Assembly: GCA_026126205.1 (NCBI GenBank)
Contig: JAHCJP010000009.1
Coordinates: forward strand, 1-64,000
Direction of reading: 5' to 3'
Length of the DNA: 64,000 bases
Source of the DNA: Maricaulaceae bacterium
GTDB lineage: Bacteria > Pseudomonadota > Alphaproteobacteria > Caulobacterales > Maricaulaceae
The translations under genes were made by a program, and so were the position numbers. Below the pieces are notes generated by a model that was given only the letters and a program-made list of their open reading frames with translations, searched no databases and had not been told where the DNA came from. This document shows, piece after piece, positions 52,089 through 60,880 of this stretch. Within the stretch, counting starts at the first letter, position 1. Every line of letters starts with the position of its first letter.

Positions 52089-53186
52089 ATGAACGCGAAA
52101 GGCATGACCATGGACCCGGTGCTGCGCGCCGCGCTTGATGCGGTCACCGACGCCTCCGGCGCCGGTCTCGCCGCCGCCGGGCGGGTGGAAAGCGCGATGC
52201 TGGATGGCGGCGTCGCCACGGTGGTGCTCACCGCGCCGCCGGACAGGGCGCCGGACCTCGACGCCCTGAAGCCGAAGATCGAAAAGGCGCTGAAGAAACA
52301 GAAATCGATCCGCAAGGTGCGGGTGGTGATGACCGCCGACCGCCCGGCGCCCGCCGCCGCGCCGCGTCAGCCGCAGCCAAAGGCGCAGGCGCAGGCCCCG
52401 AAGGCCGCGCGCCATGTCATCGCCGTCGCCGCCGGCAAGGGCGGGGTGGGCAAGTCCGCCGTGGCGGCCAATCTCGCCGTGGCGCTGGCGCGCAAGGGGC
52501 TGACGGCCGGCGTGCTGGACGCCGACATCTACGGCCCGTCGATTCCGCGCCTGTTCGGCGTCACCGACGCCAAGGGCCTGCGCAAGACCGGTGCGGGCAT
52601 CGAACCCTTGCAGGCTCATGGCGTGAAAATCGTCTCGATGGGTTTCCTGCTCAAACCCGGCCAGGCGGCGGTGTGGCGCGGCCCGATGGTGCAGGGCGCG
52701 ATCCGCCAGTTCCTGAACGAGACCGACTGGGGCGGCGCCGACGTGCTGGTCATCGACATGCCGCCCGGCACCGGCGACGCGCAACTGGCCATCGCCCAGG
52801 CCGGCGGCGTCGACGGCGCGGTGATCGTCTGCACGCCGCAGGACCTGGCGCTGGACGACGCCCGCAAGGCGATGGCGATGTTCGAACAGACGCATGTGCC
52901 GCTGCTCGGCCTGATCGAGAACATGAGCGTCTTCGTCTGCCCGCATTGCGGCGGCGAGAGCGAGATTTTCGGCCGCGGCGGCGCGCGGGCGGAGGCCGAA
53001 GCGCTGGGCCTGCCGTTTCTTGGCGAAATCCCGCTGCATATCGATCTGCGCCGCCGCTCTGACGAGGGCCGGCCCGTGGCGCTGGACGACGGACCGCTGG
53101 CGCAGGCTTTCGCCCGCGCGGCGGATCAGATGCTGGCCGCCGCCGAAACCGCGCGAAAACCGGCGCCGGAGATCAGGTTCGAGTAG
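52089..53186 (+). CDS. mrp: Iron-sulfur cluster carrier ATPase Mrp/ApbC
   Basis: The 365-residue protein has an N-terminal MIP18-like domain (about 10-90) and an Ala/Pro/Gln linker. A deviant Walker A ATPase domain follows (AGKGGVGKSAVAANLAVAL), with DADIYGPSIPRLFG, VIDMPPGTGD and ENMSVFVCPHCGGE. The CxxC in that last segment binds the bridging cluster of the dimer. It carries Fe-S clusters to target apoproteins in the cytoplasm. ATG 52089 follows the tRNA-Val gene; a second Met at residue 6 is a possible start. Confidence 0.94.
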   Translation: MNAKGMTMDPVLRAALDAVTDASGAGLAAAGRVESAMLDGGVATVVLTAPPDRAPDLDALKPKIEKALKKQKSIRKVRVVMTADRPAPAAAPRQPQPKAQAQAPKAARHVIAVAAGKGGVGKSAVAANLAVALARKGLTAGVLDADIYGPSIPRLFGVTDAKGLRKTGAGIEPLQAHGVKIVSMGFLLKPGQAAVWRGPMVQGAIRQFLNETDWGGADVLVIDMPPGTGDAQLAIAQAGGVDGAVIVCTPQDLALDDARKAMAMFEQTHVPLLGLIENMSVFVCPHCGGESEIFGRGGARAEAEALGLPFLGEIPLHIDLRRRSDEGRPVALDDGPLAQAFARAADQMLAAAETARKPAPEIRFE

Positions 53187-53246
53187 GCCGGGGGTCAGGT
53201 TCGAGGGGTCTGGAGATGAAGTTTGGGGGGTCTGGAGATGAAGTTT
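53171..53246. repeat. Short tandem duplications at the mrp 3' end
   Basis: TCAGGTTCGAG from the last codons of mrp recurs just after the stop (53195-53204 region). A 20-base unit beginning GGGGTCTGGAGATGAAG then occurs twice (53205-53224 and 53227-53246), 22 bases apart. These look like local slippage duplications. They fall between convergent genes. Confidence 0.65.
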
Positions 53247-53254
53247 GAGGCCAT

Positions 53255-54013
53255 TTAAAAGGCGCGCCAGCCTGCCGGTTTGACCCCGCCCGGCGCGGAA
53301 ACGCCGAACACCGCACGCATATTGGCCTCGTCCAGCGCCTTGCCCGGCGGGCCGTCCGCCGCCACGCGCCCCGCATCCATCAGGACCACCCGGTCGGCAT
53401 GTCCCGCCGCCAGCTCCAGCGCATGCACGGCGGCGACGATCACGGCGCCGCGATCCGCCTCGGCGCGCAGCATCTCCATCACCGCGATCTGGTGGCGCGG
53501 GTCCAGCGCCGCCGTCGGCTCGTCCAGCAGCAGCACGTCCGCCCCCGTCGCCAGCGCGCGGGCGATCAGCACCCGCGCCCGCTCGCCGCTGGACAGTTCG
53601 TCGAAGCGCCGCTGCGCCAGCGCCGACGCCCCGGCGCGGGCCAGGGCATCATCCACCGCCGCATGGTCCGCCGCCGAAAAACGCCGCAACGGCTTCAGGT
53701 GCGGGGCGCGGCCCAGCGCCGCCACGCGCCAGGCGCTCAGGGGCCAGGCCGTGCGCCCGTCCGGCGGCAGCCAGGCGATGGCGCGGGCGCGGGCGCGCGG
53801 GTCCATCTCCGCCACCGTTTCGCCGTTCAGCCGCGCCACGCCGGACAGCGGCGGAACAAGCCCCGCCAGCGCCTTCAGCAGCGTCGATTTTCCGGCCCCG
53901 TTCGGCCCGGCCAGCACAGTGAAACCGCCACCCCTGAACGCCGCCGTCAGGTCATGGATCACAGCGGCGCCTGCGTAACCGGCGCTGAGATTTTCGGCGT
54001 GCAGAGCGGTCAT
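53255..54013 (-). CDS. btuD: Cobalamin ABC transporter ATP-binding protein
   Basis: The 252-residue ATPase has Walker A AGPNGAGKSTLL (about 35-46), signature LSSGERARVLIARAL, Walker B VLLLDEPTAALD and an H-loop AAVHAL. The usual Q-loop glutamine (LPQ in FecE/BtuD-type proteins) is replaced here by Pro in AWLPPDGRTAW, which is unusual. It powers vitamin B12 import with BtuC and BtuF. It overlaps btuC by four bases and is the last gene of the riboswitch-led operon. Confidence 0.88.
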   Translation of the reverse strand: MTALHAENLSAGYAGAAVIHDLTAAFRGGGFTVLAGPNGAGKSTLLKALAGLVPPLSGVARLNGETVAEMDPRARARAIAWLPPDGRTAWPLSAWRVAALGRAPHLKPLRRFSAADHAAVDDALARAGASALAQRRFDELSSGERARVLIARALATGADVLLLDEPTAALDPRHQIAVMEMLRAEADRGAVIVAAVHALELAAGHADRVVLMDAGRVAADGPPGKALDEANMRAVFGVSAPGGVKPAGWRAF

Positions 54014-54981
54014 GGCGCCGCCCTTCCCGCCTTGCGCACCAGCCAGAAGAAAAACGGCGCGCCCAGCAGCGCCGTGGCGACGCCGAGATACAGCGCCTGC
54101 CCCTGTCCCGATAGCACGCGCACCAACGCATCCGCCGCGGTCAGCAGCGCCGCGCCCAGCAGCGCCGCCGGCAGGATCAGCCGCCCCGGCTCGTGCCCGG
54201 TGAAGGGCCGCAGCAGGTGCGGCGCGACAAGGCCGATGAAGCCGATGGCTCCCGCCGCGGCCACGCTTGCGCCCACGGCCAGCGCGGCGCCGGAAACGAT
54301 CAGGATCTGCAGGCGTTTCAGATCGACGCCGAGGCTGCGCGCCGCCTCTTCGCCAAGGCTGAGCGCGTCCAGTGCGCGGGCGTTCAGCGCCAGCAGGATC
54401 AGCCCGGCGAGGATCAGCGGCGCGACGAAGGCCGCCTCGGTCCAGCTCGCCCCGGTCAGCGATCCCATCAGCCAGTAGGCGATCTCGGACAGCGCCCAGG
54501 GATTGGGCGCGAAATTCATCGCCAGCGCGGTCAGCGAGGTGGCCAGCGCCCCCACCGCCACGCCGGAAAGGATCAGCGTCAGCGCCGTCGCGCCCCGCCC
54601 GGCGACCAGCAGCAGCACCATCGCCCCGGCGCCGGCGCCCGCCACCGCGGCCAGCGGCAGGGCGAGGGCGAAGGCGGCGGAAACGCCGGTGTAGAGGGCG
54701 ATCACGGCGCCCAGCGCGGCGCTGGACGACACGCCGACGATGCCCGGATCGGCAAGCGGGTTGCGGAAATAGCCCTGCAGCGCCGCGCCCGCGCCGCCAA
54801 GTCCGGCGCCGATCAGCAGCGCGGCGAGCGCGCGCGGAAGGCGCAGCTCGACCAGGATCATCCGCGCGGCCTCATCGCCGGCCAGCAGGGCGGCGAGCGG
54901 GAAGCCAGCGGCGAGGATGGAGGCGAGCGCGGCCAGTGCGCACAGCGCCAGCAAGCCCATGATTAACCTGATGTCTTTCAC
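54010..54981 (-). CDS. btuC: Cobalamin ABC transporter permease
   Basis: The 323-residue protein is a FecCD/BtuC-type permease with about ten membrane helices. Landmarks are ELRLPRALAALLIGAGLGGA, LQGYFRNPLADPGIVGVSSS, AIGFIGLVAPHLLRPFTGHE and a final ALLGAPFFFWLVRK. GTG 54981 forms a GTGA overlap with the end of btuF; the open frame continues upstream but that would duplicate the btuF region. The riboswitch upstream of btuB supports cobalamin rather than iron-siderophore as substrate. Confidence 0.9.
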   Translation of the reverse strand: MKDIRLIMGLLALCALAALASILAAGFPLAALLAGDEAARMILVELRLPRALAALLIGAGLGGAGAALQGYFRNPLADPGIVGVSSSAALGAVIALYTGVSAAFALALPLAAVAGAGAGAMVLLLVAGRGATALTLILSGVAVGALATSLTALAMNFAPNPWALSEIAYWLMGSLTGASWTEAAFVAPLILAGLILLALNARALDALSLGEEAARSLGVDLKRLQILIVSGAALAVGASVAAAGAIGFIGLVAPHLLRPFTGHEPGRLILPAALLGAALLTAADALVRVLSGQGQALYLGVATALLGAPFFFWLVRKAGRAAP

Positions 54982-55835
54982 GGCGCGCCCCCCGGCGAAT
55001 CCAGCGCGTCGGCGACGATTTCCGCCGCCTCCACCAGCCCCGGCCCGGCGCAGGGCCACAGCGCCCCCGGCACCTCGACGGAGGGATTTTCGCGCAGCAG
55101 GCGCCGGAAAACGGCGTGACGCTCCCCCATGTTCTGCACCCTCCTTGCACCCTCGTTGAAGTAGCTTTTGACCACCAATCCAGGAGTTATTCTGACCACC
55201 CATTCCGGTTCGGCGCGGGTCCAGCCGCGCGCCCCGGCCGCCGCGGCGGCGTTTTCCGCCCCGGCGGCGGCGAGAACCGCGTCGACCGCCGTGCCCGATC
55301 CCGCCGTGCCGCCGGAGGCCGAAAGATAGAAAACCGAAGGCCGCCGCCCCCGCGCTTCGGCGCGTTCGGACAGCGCGGAAAGGCGGGCCGCGATATTCGC
55401 CGCCGCGGCTTCGGCCGCCGCCGGCCGGCCCAGCGCCGCGCCGAGCAGGCGCAGATTCTCGAACACGGTTTCAAAATCCTCACCATGGCGCAGGGTGAGA
55501 TGAGCGACGCCGGCGCGGTCGAGAAAGCGCGCGGCGCGCGCCCCCTCTCCGGGTCCAAACACCACCAGATCCGGCGCCAGCGCCAGCAGCCGCTCCGGCT
55601 CCGCCCAGGCGCGCGGCAGCGCCCGCGCCCAGTCCGGCGCGGCCGAGACGCCCTGCCCCGCCTGCCATGAAACCGCCGCCACCTGCGCCGGATCGGCCAG
55701 CGCCAGCAGGTAGGCGTCGGCGCACAGCGAGGCCGAGACGGCGCGGGCCGGAGCCGCGCCGTCCTGATCGCCCTGCGCCCCCGCGTCAGCCGCGCAGGCG
55801 AAGGCCCAGATACAGGCCGCGGCCAGGGGCCGCAT
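54978..55835 (-). CDS. btuF: Cobalamin-binding periplasmic protein
   Basis: The product (285 residues from ATG 55835) has a signal peptide (MRPLAAACIWAFACAADAGA) and a type III solute-binding fold: SLCADAYLLALADPAQVAAV near the start, LLALAPDLVVFGPGEG, and VVRITPGLVVKSYFNEG further on. It should deliver corrinoid from the outer-membrane receptor to BtuC. It overlaps the end of btuB by 50 bases and btuC by four. AGGA lies about ten bases upstream of ATG 55835; ATG 55847 is an alternative. Confidence 0.85.
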   Translation of the reverse strand: MRPLAAACIWAFACAADAGAQGDQDGAAPARAVSASLCADAYLLALADPAQVAAVSWQAGQGVSAAPDWARALPRAWAEPERLLALAPDLVVFGPGEGARAARFLDRAGVAHLTLRHGEDFETVFENLRLLGAALGRPAAAEAAAANIAARLSALSERAEARGRRPSVFYLSASGGTAGSGTAVDAVLAAAGAENAAAAAGARGWTRAEPEWVVRITPGLVVKSYFNEGARRVQNMGERHAVFRRLLRENPSVEVPGALWPCAGPGLVEAAEIVADALDSPGGAP

Positions 55836-57702
55836 AAGAGAACACATCCTGATAGTCCTCGTTGAGCAGGTTCTCGCCACGAAGGGTCAGCTCCGCGGTC
55901 TCGTTGACGCGCCAGCCGAAGCTGCCCGACACCAGCGTATAGGGGGCCAGCCGCACGGTCTGGAAGCTTCCGAAATCGGTGTCGGTCCGCGCGCCCACAT
56001 GGTCGGCGGCGAGGCCGAGCCGCCAGCGCGCCCCCGCCGGGCGCCAGTCGAGGGCGGCCCCGGCGCTGCGGCGCGGACGGCGGATTTCCCGCACCCCGGC
56101 CTCGGCGGCGTCGAGATGCGCGGCATAGGCGCGAAGCGTGAGGTCATCCACAGGCCGCCAGAAGCCCTCAAGCTCCACCCCGCGGCGGGTCGAGACCGTG
56201 TCCCGATTGCGGGCGGTGGCGGGAAAGACCGAGAAGTCGGAGAAGATCTCGTCATGCAGCCGGGCGCTGAAATAGGTCAGGCTGACGCTCGCTCGCTCAC
56301 CCAGGCGCTGTTCCCAGCCGATGTCCCAGCCGCGCGAGCGTTCGGGGACGAGGCCGGGGTTGCCCGTGAAGAAATCCGGGAAGAAGCCGTAAAGCTCGAA
56401 CAGGCCGGGATTGCGCACCCCCTCGCCGATGGCGGCGCGCAACCGGCCGCCGATGGCGTCGAAGGCCTGCGCCGCCCCGGCGCGCCAGGTGGTGGAATCT
56501 GAAAACCCGTCATTGAAATCGCGCCGTGCCGACAGCGACAGCACCAGCCCCCCGGCGGCCAGCCCGTAATCGAAGGCCAGCGCATCGGCGGTGATCGTGC
56601 GCCGCTGGTTCTCCGGCGCGCCCGGCCCGCCGTCATTGGCAAGGCGGTCGCGCTGGCGCTCGGCCAGCAGGGTCAGGCGATGATCCGCCCCGGCGGCGGC
56701 GAAGCGCGCCGTGGTCTCGGCGGCCAGCAGGACGCGGTTTCCGGTGGAGCGCACGGTGCGCGCCCCCTCGGCGAAGCTTTCCGTGTCATCGCGGGTGTGC
56801 GCCGCCGCAAGCTGGTGGCGCCATGCCACGCCGCCGCTCTGCGCCTCGGCGATCAGCACGGCGCGCGACAGGATCAGATCGCCCTTGCGCCGCCGGTCGG
56901 CGTCCTCAAGCCGGCCGTCGAAATTCAGGTCGGTATCGAACTGCGAGTCGAAGCGGATGGCGCGCACCCCGCCCTGCAGCCGCAGCGAAGCGCCAAGCGG
57001 CAGGGCGGCGGAGGCGGCGAGATAGCGGTTGGCATACCCGTCCGTATCGCCGCCGGTTCCCGAAACGTCGATCCCGTCCGTCTCATAGGCCCCGGCGCCG
57101 AGGCGAAGAAAACCATCGCCCGGAAGGGCGATCAGCCCCGCGGCGTGGCCGGACCATGTCCCGAATGATCCGCCCTCAGCCGACAGGCGCCAGCCCGGCC
57201 CGGCGCCGGGGTCGGCGGTGATGATGTTGACGACGCCGCCGATGGCGTCCGGCCCCCACAGGGCGGATTGTTCGCCGCGCAGCGCCTCTATCCGCGCCAC
57301 CCCGCCGGTCAGCAGGTGGGCGAAATCGGTCTGGCCGGTGAACGGGCTGGCCGCCTGCACGCCGTCGACGAACACCAGTACATGCCCGGCTTCGCTGCCC
57401 CGCGCGCGCAATTGCGTCAGCCCGCCCGGCGGGCCGGAGCGCGAGACGGAGAAAGCGGCGACCGCCCGCAGCGCATCGGAAACGAACACCGCGCCGCGCG
57501 CCTCGATGTCGGCTTCATCGATCAGGGTGGCGGCGGCGGTGACCTCCGATTCCGGCAAGGGAACCCGCGACCCGATGATGATCACGGTGTCGGTTGCGGC
57601 GACGTCCTCCGTCCCGTTGGCAATAGCAGGGGCGGCGAACAGGCCGAGGGCGGAGAGGCAAAGCACGGGCAGACTTCGGCCCGGACGGAAAGCAAGGGAC
57701 AT
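55786..57702 (-). CDS. btuB: TonB-dependent cobalamin receptor
   Basis: The 638-residue protein has a signal peptide ending near FAAPAIA. A plug domain follows, with TDTVIIIGSRVPLPESEVTA, GGLTQLRARGSEAGHVLVFV and RGEQSALWGPDAIGGVVNII, then a beta-barrel ending GLYLGLRLRG. Its size and plug fit BtuB, and the cobalamin riboswitch upstream makes the assignment firm. It brings corrinoids across the outer membrane with TonB energy. ATG 57702 is chosen because GGAG lies nine bases upstream; ATG 57720 is the alternative. Confidence 0.93.
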   Translation of the reverse strand: MSLAFRPGRSLPVLCLSALGLFAAPAIANGTEDVAATDTVIIIGSRVPLPESEVTAAATLIDEADIEARGAVFVSDALRAVAAFSVSRSGPPGGLTQLRARGSEAGHVLVFVDGVQAASPFTGQTDFAHLLTGGVARIEALRGEQSALWGPDAIGGVVNIITADPGAGPGWRLSAEGGSFGTWSGHAAGLIALPGDGFLRLGAGAYETDGIDVSGTGGDTDGYANRYLAASAALPLGASLRLQGGVRAIRFDSQFDTDLNFDGRLEDADRRRKGDLILSRAVLIAEAQSGGVAWRHQLAAAHTRDDTESFAEGARTVRSTGNRVLLAAETTARFAAAGADHRLTLLAERQRDRLANDGGPGAPENQRRTITADALAFDYGLAAGGLVLSLSARRDFNDGFSDSTTWRAGAAQAFDAIGGRLRAAIGEGVRNPGLFELYGFFPDFFTGNPGLVPERSRGWDIGWEQRLGERASVSLTYFSARLHDEIFSDFSVFPATARNRDTVSTRRGVELEGFWRPVDDLTLRAYAAHLDAAEAGVREIRRPRRSAGAALDWRPAGARWRLGLAADHVGARTDTDFGSFQTVRLAPYTLVSGSFGWRVNETAELTLRGENLLNEDYQDVFSYAAPGRGLYLGLRLRG

Positions 57703-57824
57703 CGTTATGGACTCCAGCATTGGCGCGCGCGGGCCTGGCCGCGGGCGCGGGTTGACGGAGTCGCTGCAAACGGTTGAACCGCGCCGGTCCCGCGTGTTCC
57801 CGCACGGGCGGACGAGCGACGGCG

Positions 57825-57992
57825 ACGGCCGGTCTTCCGGCTTGCGGGTCGTCGCGGGCGGCATGCCTTCCCGGGGCCTGCGCCCCAGTGGCTTCGTTAT
57901 GCCGCCGCTCGCCGCTTACGGCTGCGGGCACAGCGCCGGACTTGGGGTTTCCCCCGCACCGGCTTCCCGATTGATCCCTCGCGGGAACCGTC
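57825..57992 (-). promoter_or_regulatory. Cobalamin riboswitch upstream of btuB
   Basis: The minus strand carries, in order, GGTTCCCG, GGGAAGCCGGTGCGGGG, GTCCGGCGCTGTGCCCGC, CCGTAAG, the B12 box GCCACTG, CCCGGGAAGGC and the closing GACCCGCAAGCCGGAAGACC. These are the conserved blocks of the cobalamin element. It lies about 120 bases before btuB and should switch the whole btuBFCD operon off when cobalamin is bound. Confidence 0.95.
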
Positions 57993-58045
57993 GCGCCGCG
58001 CAGCCTAGGCGCGGGCGGAGAGGTGGGCAAGGTGGGGGTTGTTCT

Positions 58046-58180
58046 CCTCCTCGTCCTTCGCGGCTCTACGCCTTCGGCGCACCGCACCTCAGGATGAGGA
58101 GGTAAGGCATTGAATCAACAAACACCCTCACCCTGAGGAGTCCCGGCCCTTGGGCCGGGCCACGAAGGGCGAGGGTGAGG
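58046..58180. repeat. Two REP-like palindromic elements
   Basis: Two imperfect palindromes lie side by side in the gap between the riboswitch and recR. At 58046-58102 CCTCCTCGTCCTTCG pairs with CACCTCAGGATGAGGAGG. At 58123-58180 ACCCTCACCCTGAGGAG pairs with GAAGGGCGAGGGTGAGG, with an inner GGCCC hairpin. Similar CCTCA-type palindromes are common dispersed elements in alphaproteobacterial genomes. The remaining DNA from 57993 to 58201 holds no gene. Confidence 0.7.
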
Positions 58181-58201
58181 ATGAATTGCGCTGTGAACCC
58201 C

Positions 58202-58807
58202 CTACGCCGGTTTGCGGCTTTTGAAGGCGGCGGCCAGGGTGCCGTCGTCGAGATAGTCCAGCTCGCCGCCCACCGGCACGCCGCGCGCCAGGCTGGTGAT
58301 CGTCACCCCCAGCGGCGCCAGCCGGTCGGCCAGATAATGCGCCGTGGTCTGCCCGTCGACGGTGGCGTTGAGGGCGAGGACCACCTCGCTCACCCCGCCG
58401 CCCGCCGCGCGCTCCAGCAGCCGGGCGATGTTCAGATCCTCAGGCCGCACGCCGTCGAGCGCCGACAGCACGCCGCCCAGCACGTGATAGCGGCCGCGAA
58501 ACGCGTTTGCGCGCTCCAGCGCCCACAGATCGCCCACCGTCTCGACTACGCAGATCACGGCGGCGTCGCGCCCCGGCGCGGCGCAGATGGCGCAGGGGTC
58601 GGAGACATCGAGATTGCCGCATTGCGAACAGGCGCGAACCTTTTCCGCCGCGGCGGCCAGCGCCTCGGCCAGCGGCGCCATCAGCGCCTCGCGCTTCTTC
58701 AACAGGTGCAGCGCCGCGCGCCGCGCCGAGCGCGGGCCAAGCCCCGGCAGCTTCGCCAGAAGCTGCATCAGGCGTTCGATCTCGGGTCCGGCGGCGGGGG
58801 GCGTCAT
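58202..58807 (-). CDS. recR: Recombination mediator protein RecR
   Basis: The 201-residue protein is full length: helix-hairpin-helix [20 protein letters not shown], a four-Cys zinc finger ([16 protein letters not shown]), and a Toprim domain with [16 protein letters not shown] and [20 protein letters not shown]. With RecO it loads RecA at single-strand gaps. It usually follows dnaX; here the window shows ParDE on the other side and dnaX is not nearby. Confidence 0.95.
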   Translation of the reverse strand: MTPPAAGPEIERLMQLLAKLPGLGPRSARRAALHLLKKREALMAPLAEALAAAAEKVRACSQCGNLDVSDPCAICAAPGRDAAVICVVETVGDLWALERANAFRGRYHVLGGVLSALDGVRPEDLNIARLLERAAGGGVSEVVLALNATVDGQTTAHYLADRLAPLGVTITSLARGVPVGGELDYLDDGTLAAAFKSRKPA

Positions 58808-58898
58808 GCGGGGCGTATCCGAATCGCGGCGCGGGCAGGATAGCGCCGCGGGCGCCGCGGCGGCAGTGCGCGGTGAATGTCAAAAATTGCGCATTTTG

Positions 58899-58907
58899 TG
58901 TTATAGT
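58899..58907 (+). promoter_or_regulatory. Extended -10 promoter of parDE
   Basis: TGTTATAGT contains TATAGT (58902-58907) with an upstream TG, an extended -10 pattern. The -35 region (TGTCAA, 58878-58883) is weak. The site lies 26 bases before the parD ATG and is the only AT-rich stretch there. Confidence 0.5.
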
Positions 58908-58932
58908 GGTGATCGCATCGCAGGAGCGCGCC

Positions 58933-59187
58933 ATGAACGTATCGCTGACCCGGAAGTTCGAGGATTTCATCGAGGCCGCCATCGCCACCGGCCGCTACAA
59001 GTCGGCCAGCGAGGTGGTGCGCGAGGCGCTGCGCCTGCTGGAGGAGCGCGAGGCGAAGCTGGAGGCGCTGCGCCGCGACATCCAGATCGGTCTCGACAGC
59101 GGCATCGCCGGCGAGTTTGACGAGGCGGCGCTGGCGCGGATGAAGGAGCGAATCCGCAAACGCGCGACGGAGATGCGCGGCGAATGA
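58933..59187 (+). CDS. parD: ParD-family antitoxin
   Basis: The 84-residue protein fits ParD/CC2985: MNVSLTRKFEDFIEAAIATG, RYKSASEVVREALRLLEERE, then a charged helix ending RATEMRGE. The N-terminal ribbon-helix-helix binds its own promoter and the C-terminus binds the toxin. CAGGAG precedes the ATG. It overlaps the toxin gene by four bases (ATGA). Confidence 0.92.
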   Translation: MNVSLTRKFEDFIEAAIATGRYKSASEVVREALRLLEEREAKLEALRRDIQIGLDSGIAGEFDEAALARMKERIRKRATEMRGE

Positions 59188-59477
59188 GGCGGGTGGTCTT
59201 TTCAGACCGGGCGGACGCCGACATCGAGGAATGCGGCGCCTATATCGCCGCCGACAATCTGGAGGCGGGCCTCGCCTTCGCCGAACGCATCCATGAGACC
59301 GCCGCGCGCCTGGCGCAATTCCCCGAGGCCGGACGCGAGCGCCCGGAGCTTGGCCCCGGCCTGCGCAGCTTCCCCGCCGGGAATTACCTGATCTTCTACC
59401 GCATGCAGGCCGATCACATCATTGTCGCCCGGGTGCTGCACGGCATGCGCGATATCGGCGAGGATGTATTCCAATAG
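59184..59477 (+). CDS. parE: ParE-family toxin
   Basis: The 97-residue protein is a RelE/ParE toxin: VVFSDRADADIEECGAYIAA, then RLAQFPEAGRERPELGPGLR and YLIFYRMQADHIIVARVLHG with a final MRDI. ParE toxins usually poison DNA gyrase, in contrast to the mRNA cleavage of RelE. It follows the antitoxin with a four-base overlap. This pair is chromosomal, outside the mobile element. Confidence 0.92.
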   Translation: MRRVVFSDRADADIEECGAYIAADNLEAGLAFAERIHETAARLAQFPEAGRERPELGPGLRSFPAGNYLIFYRMQADHIIVARVLHGMRDIGEDVFQ

Positions 59478-59506
59478 CCCGATGGACGCGCGCGCGGCGC
59501 GCGGTT

Positions 59507-60808
59507 ATGCCTGCGGAAATGCCGCCGCCCTATGACCCTGAAAACCCGTCATCGCCCGAGGCGCGAAAGCGCGCCTTCCGGCTGCTGTTCCTGTGCCTGA
59601 TGGCGACGGGGATCGGCAATTCCATGCTGTTCGCCATTCTGCCGCCGCTGGCCCGCGAACTGGCCGTGGCCGAGGTGTGGGTGGGGGCGATCTACACGCT
59701 GTCGGCGCTGCTGTTCCTGCTGTCCAGCCCGGTGTGGGGGGCGCTGTCCGACCGTTATGGCCGCCGGCCGCTGGTGATTTTCGGCCTGATCAGCTTTTCC
59801 GTCTCGACGCTGATTTTCGCCGCCGCCGCCTGGGCGGGCGAAAGCGGTCTCGCCCCGCCGATGATCGCCATTCTGGCCATGGCGCTGGCCCGCGCCCTGT
59901 TCGGCGGGTTCGGATCGGCCACCAACCCCGCCGCCCAGGCCTATGTCGCCGACCGCACCAGCCCGGTGGAGCGCACCGAGGCGCTGGCCGGACTGACCGC
60001 CGCCTTCGGGCTGGGCGGGGTGATCGGCCCGGCGCTGGCCGCGGCGCTGGCCGGGCGCATCGGCGTCGCGCCCTTCATGATCGCCGTGGCGGTCACCGTG
60101 ATCGCCTGCGCGATCGCCGTGCGCCTGACCCTGCCCGAGAACACGCCGCCGCGCGCACAAGCGCGGCCGGTGAACCCGCTGCAACAATTCGCCTTCGCCG
60201 GCGACGCGCGCCTGCGCCCCTTCGTCGCCTATGGCTGCATGATGTGGCTGGCGCAGGCCGCGGCGCTGCAGGCGATCGGCTTTTACGTCATGGACCGGAT
60301 GGAGCTGGACCCCGCGGCGGGGCTGCAGATGGCGGGCGTGGCGCTGACCGCCGGGGCGGGCGCGATCATCTTCGCGCAGCTGGTGGCGATCCCGGCGCTG
60401 AAGGCCAGCCCGCGCACGCTGATGGCGGCGGGCGGCGTGCTGGCCATGCTGGGCAATCTGGAGCTGCTGATCGCCACCAATTACGCCGCCATCGTCATCG
60501 GCTTCATGCTGGTCTGCTTCGGCTTCGGGCTGGCGCGATCGGGCTTCACCGGCGGGGCGTCGATCTCGGTCAGTCCTGGCGAGCAGGGCCGCGCGGCGGG
60601 CGTGACCACCGCCACGGCGGGGCTGGGTTTCCTGATCGCGCCGGTGACGGGGCTGTGGCTGTATCAGGCCGTCGACCCGCTGGCGCCGTTCATTCTCAAC
60701 GCGCTGCTGGCCGCGGGCGCGGGCGCGCTCGCCTTCCTGCATCCCGGCGTGCGCGCGGCGACGAAACTGGCCGCCCCGCCGCCGCCGGAGCCGAAATACC
60801 CGCTGTAG
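59507..60808 (+). CDS. MFS transporter
   Basis: The 433-residue protein has 12 predicted membrane helices. The MFS motif A lies between helices 2 and 3 (GALSDRYGRRPL), and AYVADRTSPVERTEALAG sits after helix 4. The second half includes a GFGLARSGFTGGASI helix pair. The pattern resembles drug/proton antiporters, but the substrate is unknown. ATG 59507 starts 29 bases after parE. Confidence 0.88.
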   Translation: MPAEMPPPYDPENPSSPEARKRAFRLLFLCLMATGIGNSMLFAILPPLARELAVAEVWVGAIYTLSALLFLLSSPVWGALSDRYGRRPLVIFGLISFSVSTLIFAAAAWAGESGLAPPMIAILAMALARALFGGFGSATNPAAQAYVADRTSPVERTEALAGLTAAFGLGGVIGPALAAALAGRIGVAPFMIAVAVTVIACAIAVRLTLPENTPPRAQARPVNPLQQFAFAGDARLRPFVAYGCMMWLAQAAALQAIGFYVMDRMELDPAAGLQMAGVALTAGAGAIIFAQLVAIPALKASPRTLMAAGGVLAMLGNLELLIATNYAAIVIGFMLVCFGFGLARSGFTGGASISVSPGEQGRAAGVTTATAGLGFLIAPVTGLWLYQAVDPLAPFILNALLAAGAGALAFLHPGVRAATKLAAPPPPEPKYPL

Positions 60809-60880
60809 AGCGTGATCAGGTGAAGTGGGAACCGGTTCACCGGTTCGATCACGCGACCACTATAAGACTCCGCATCGGGC

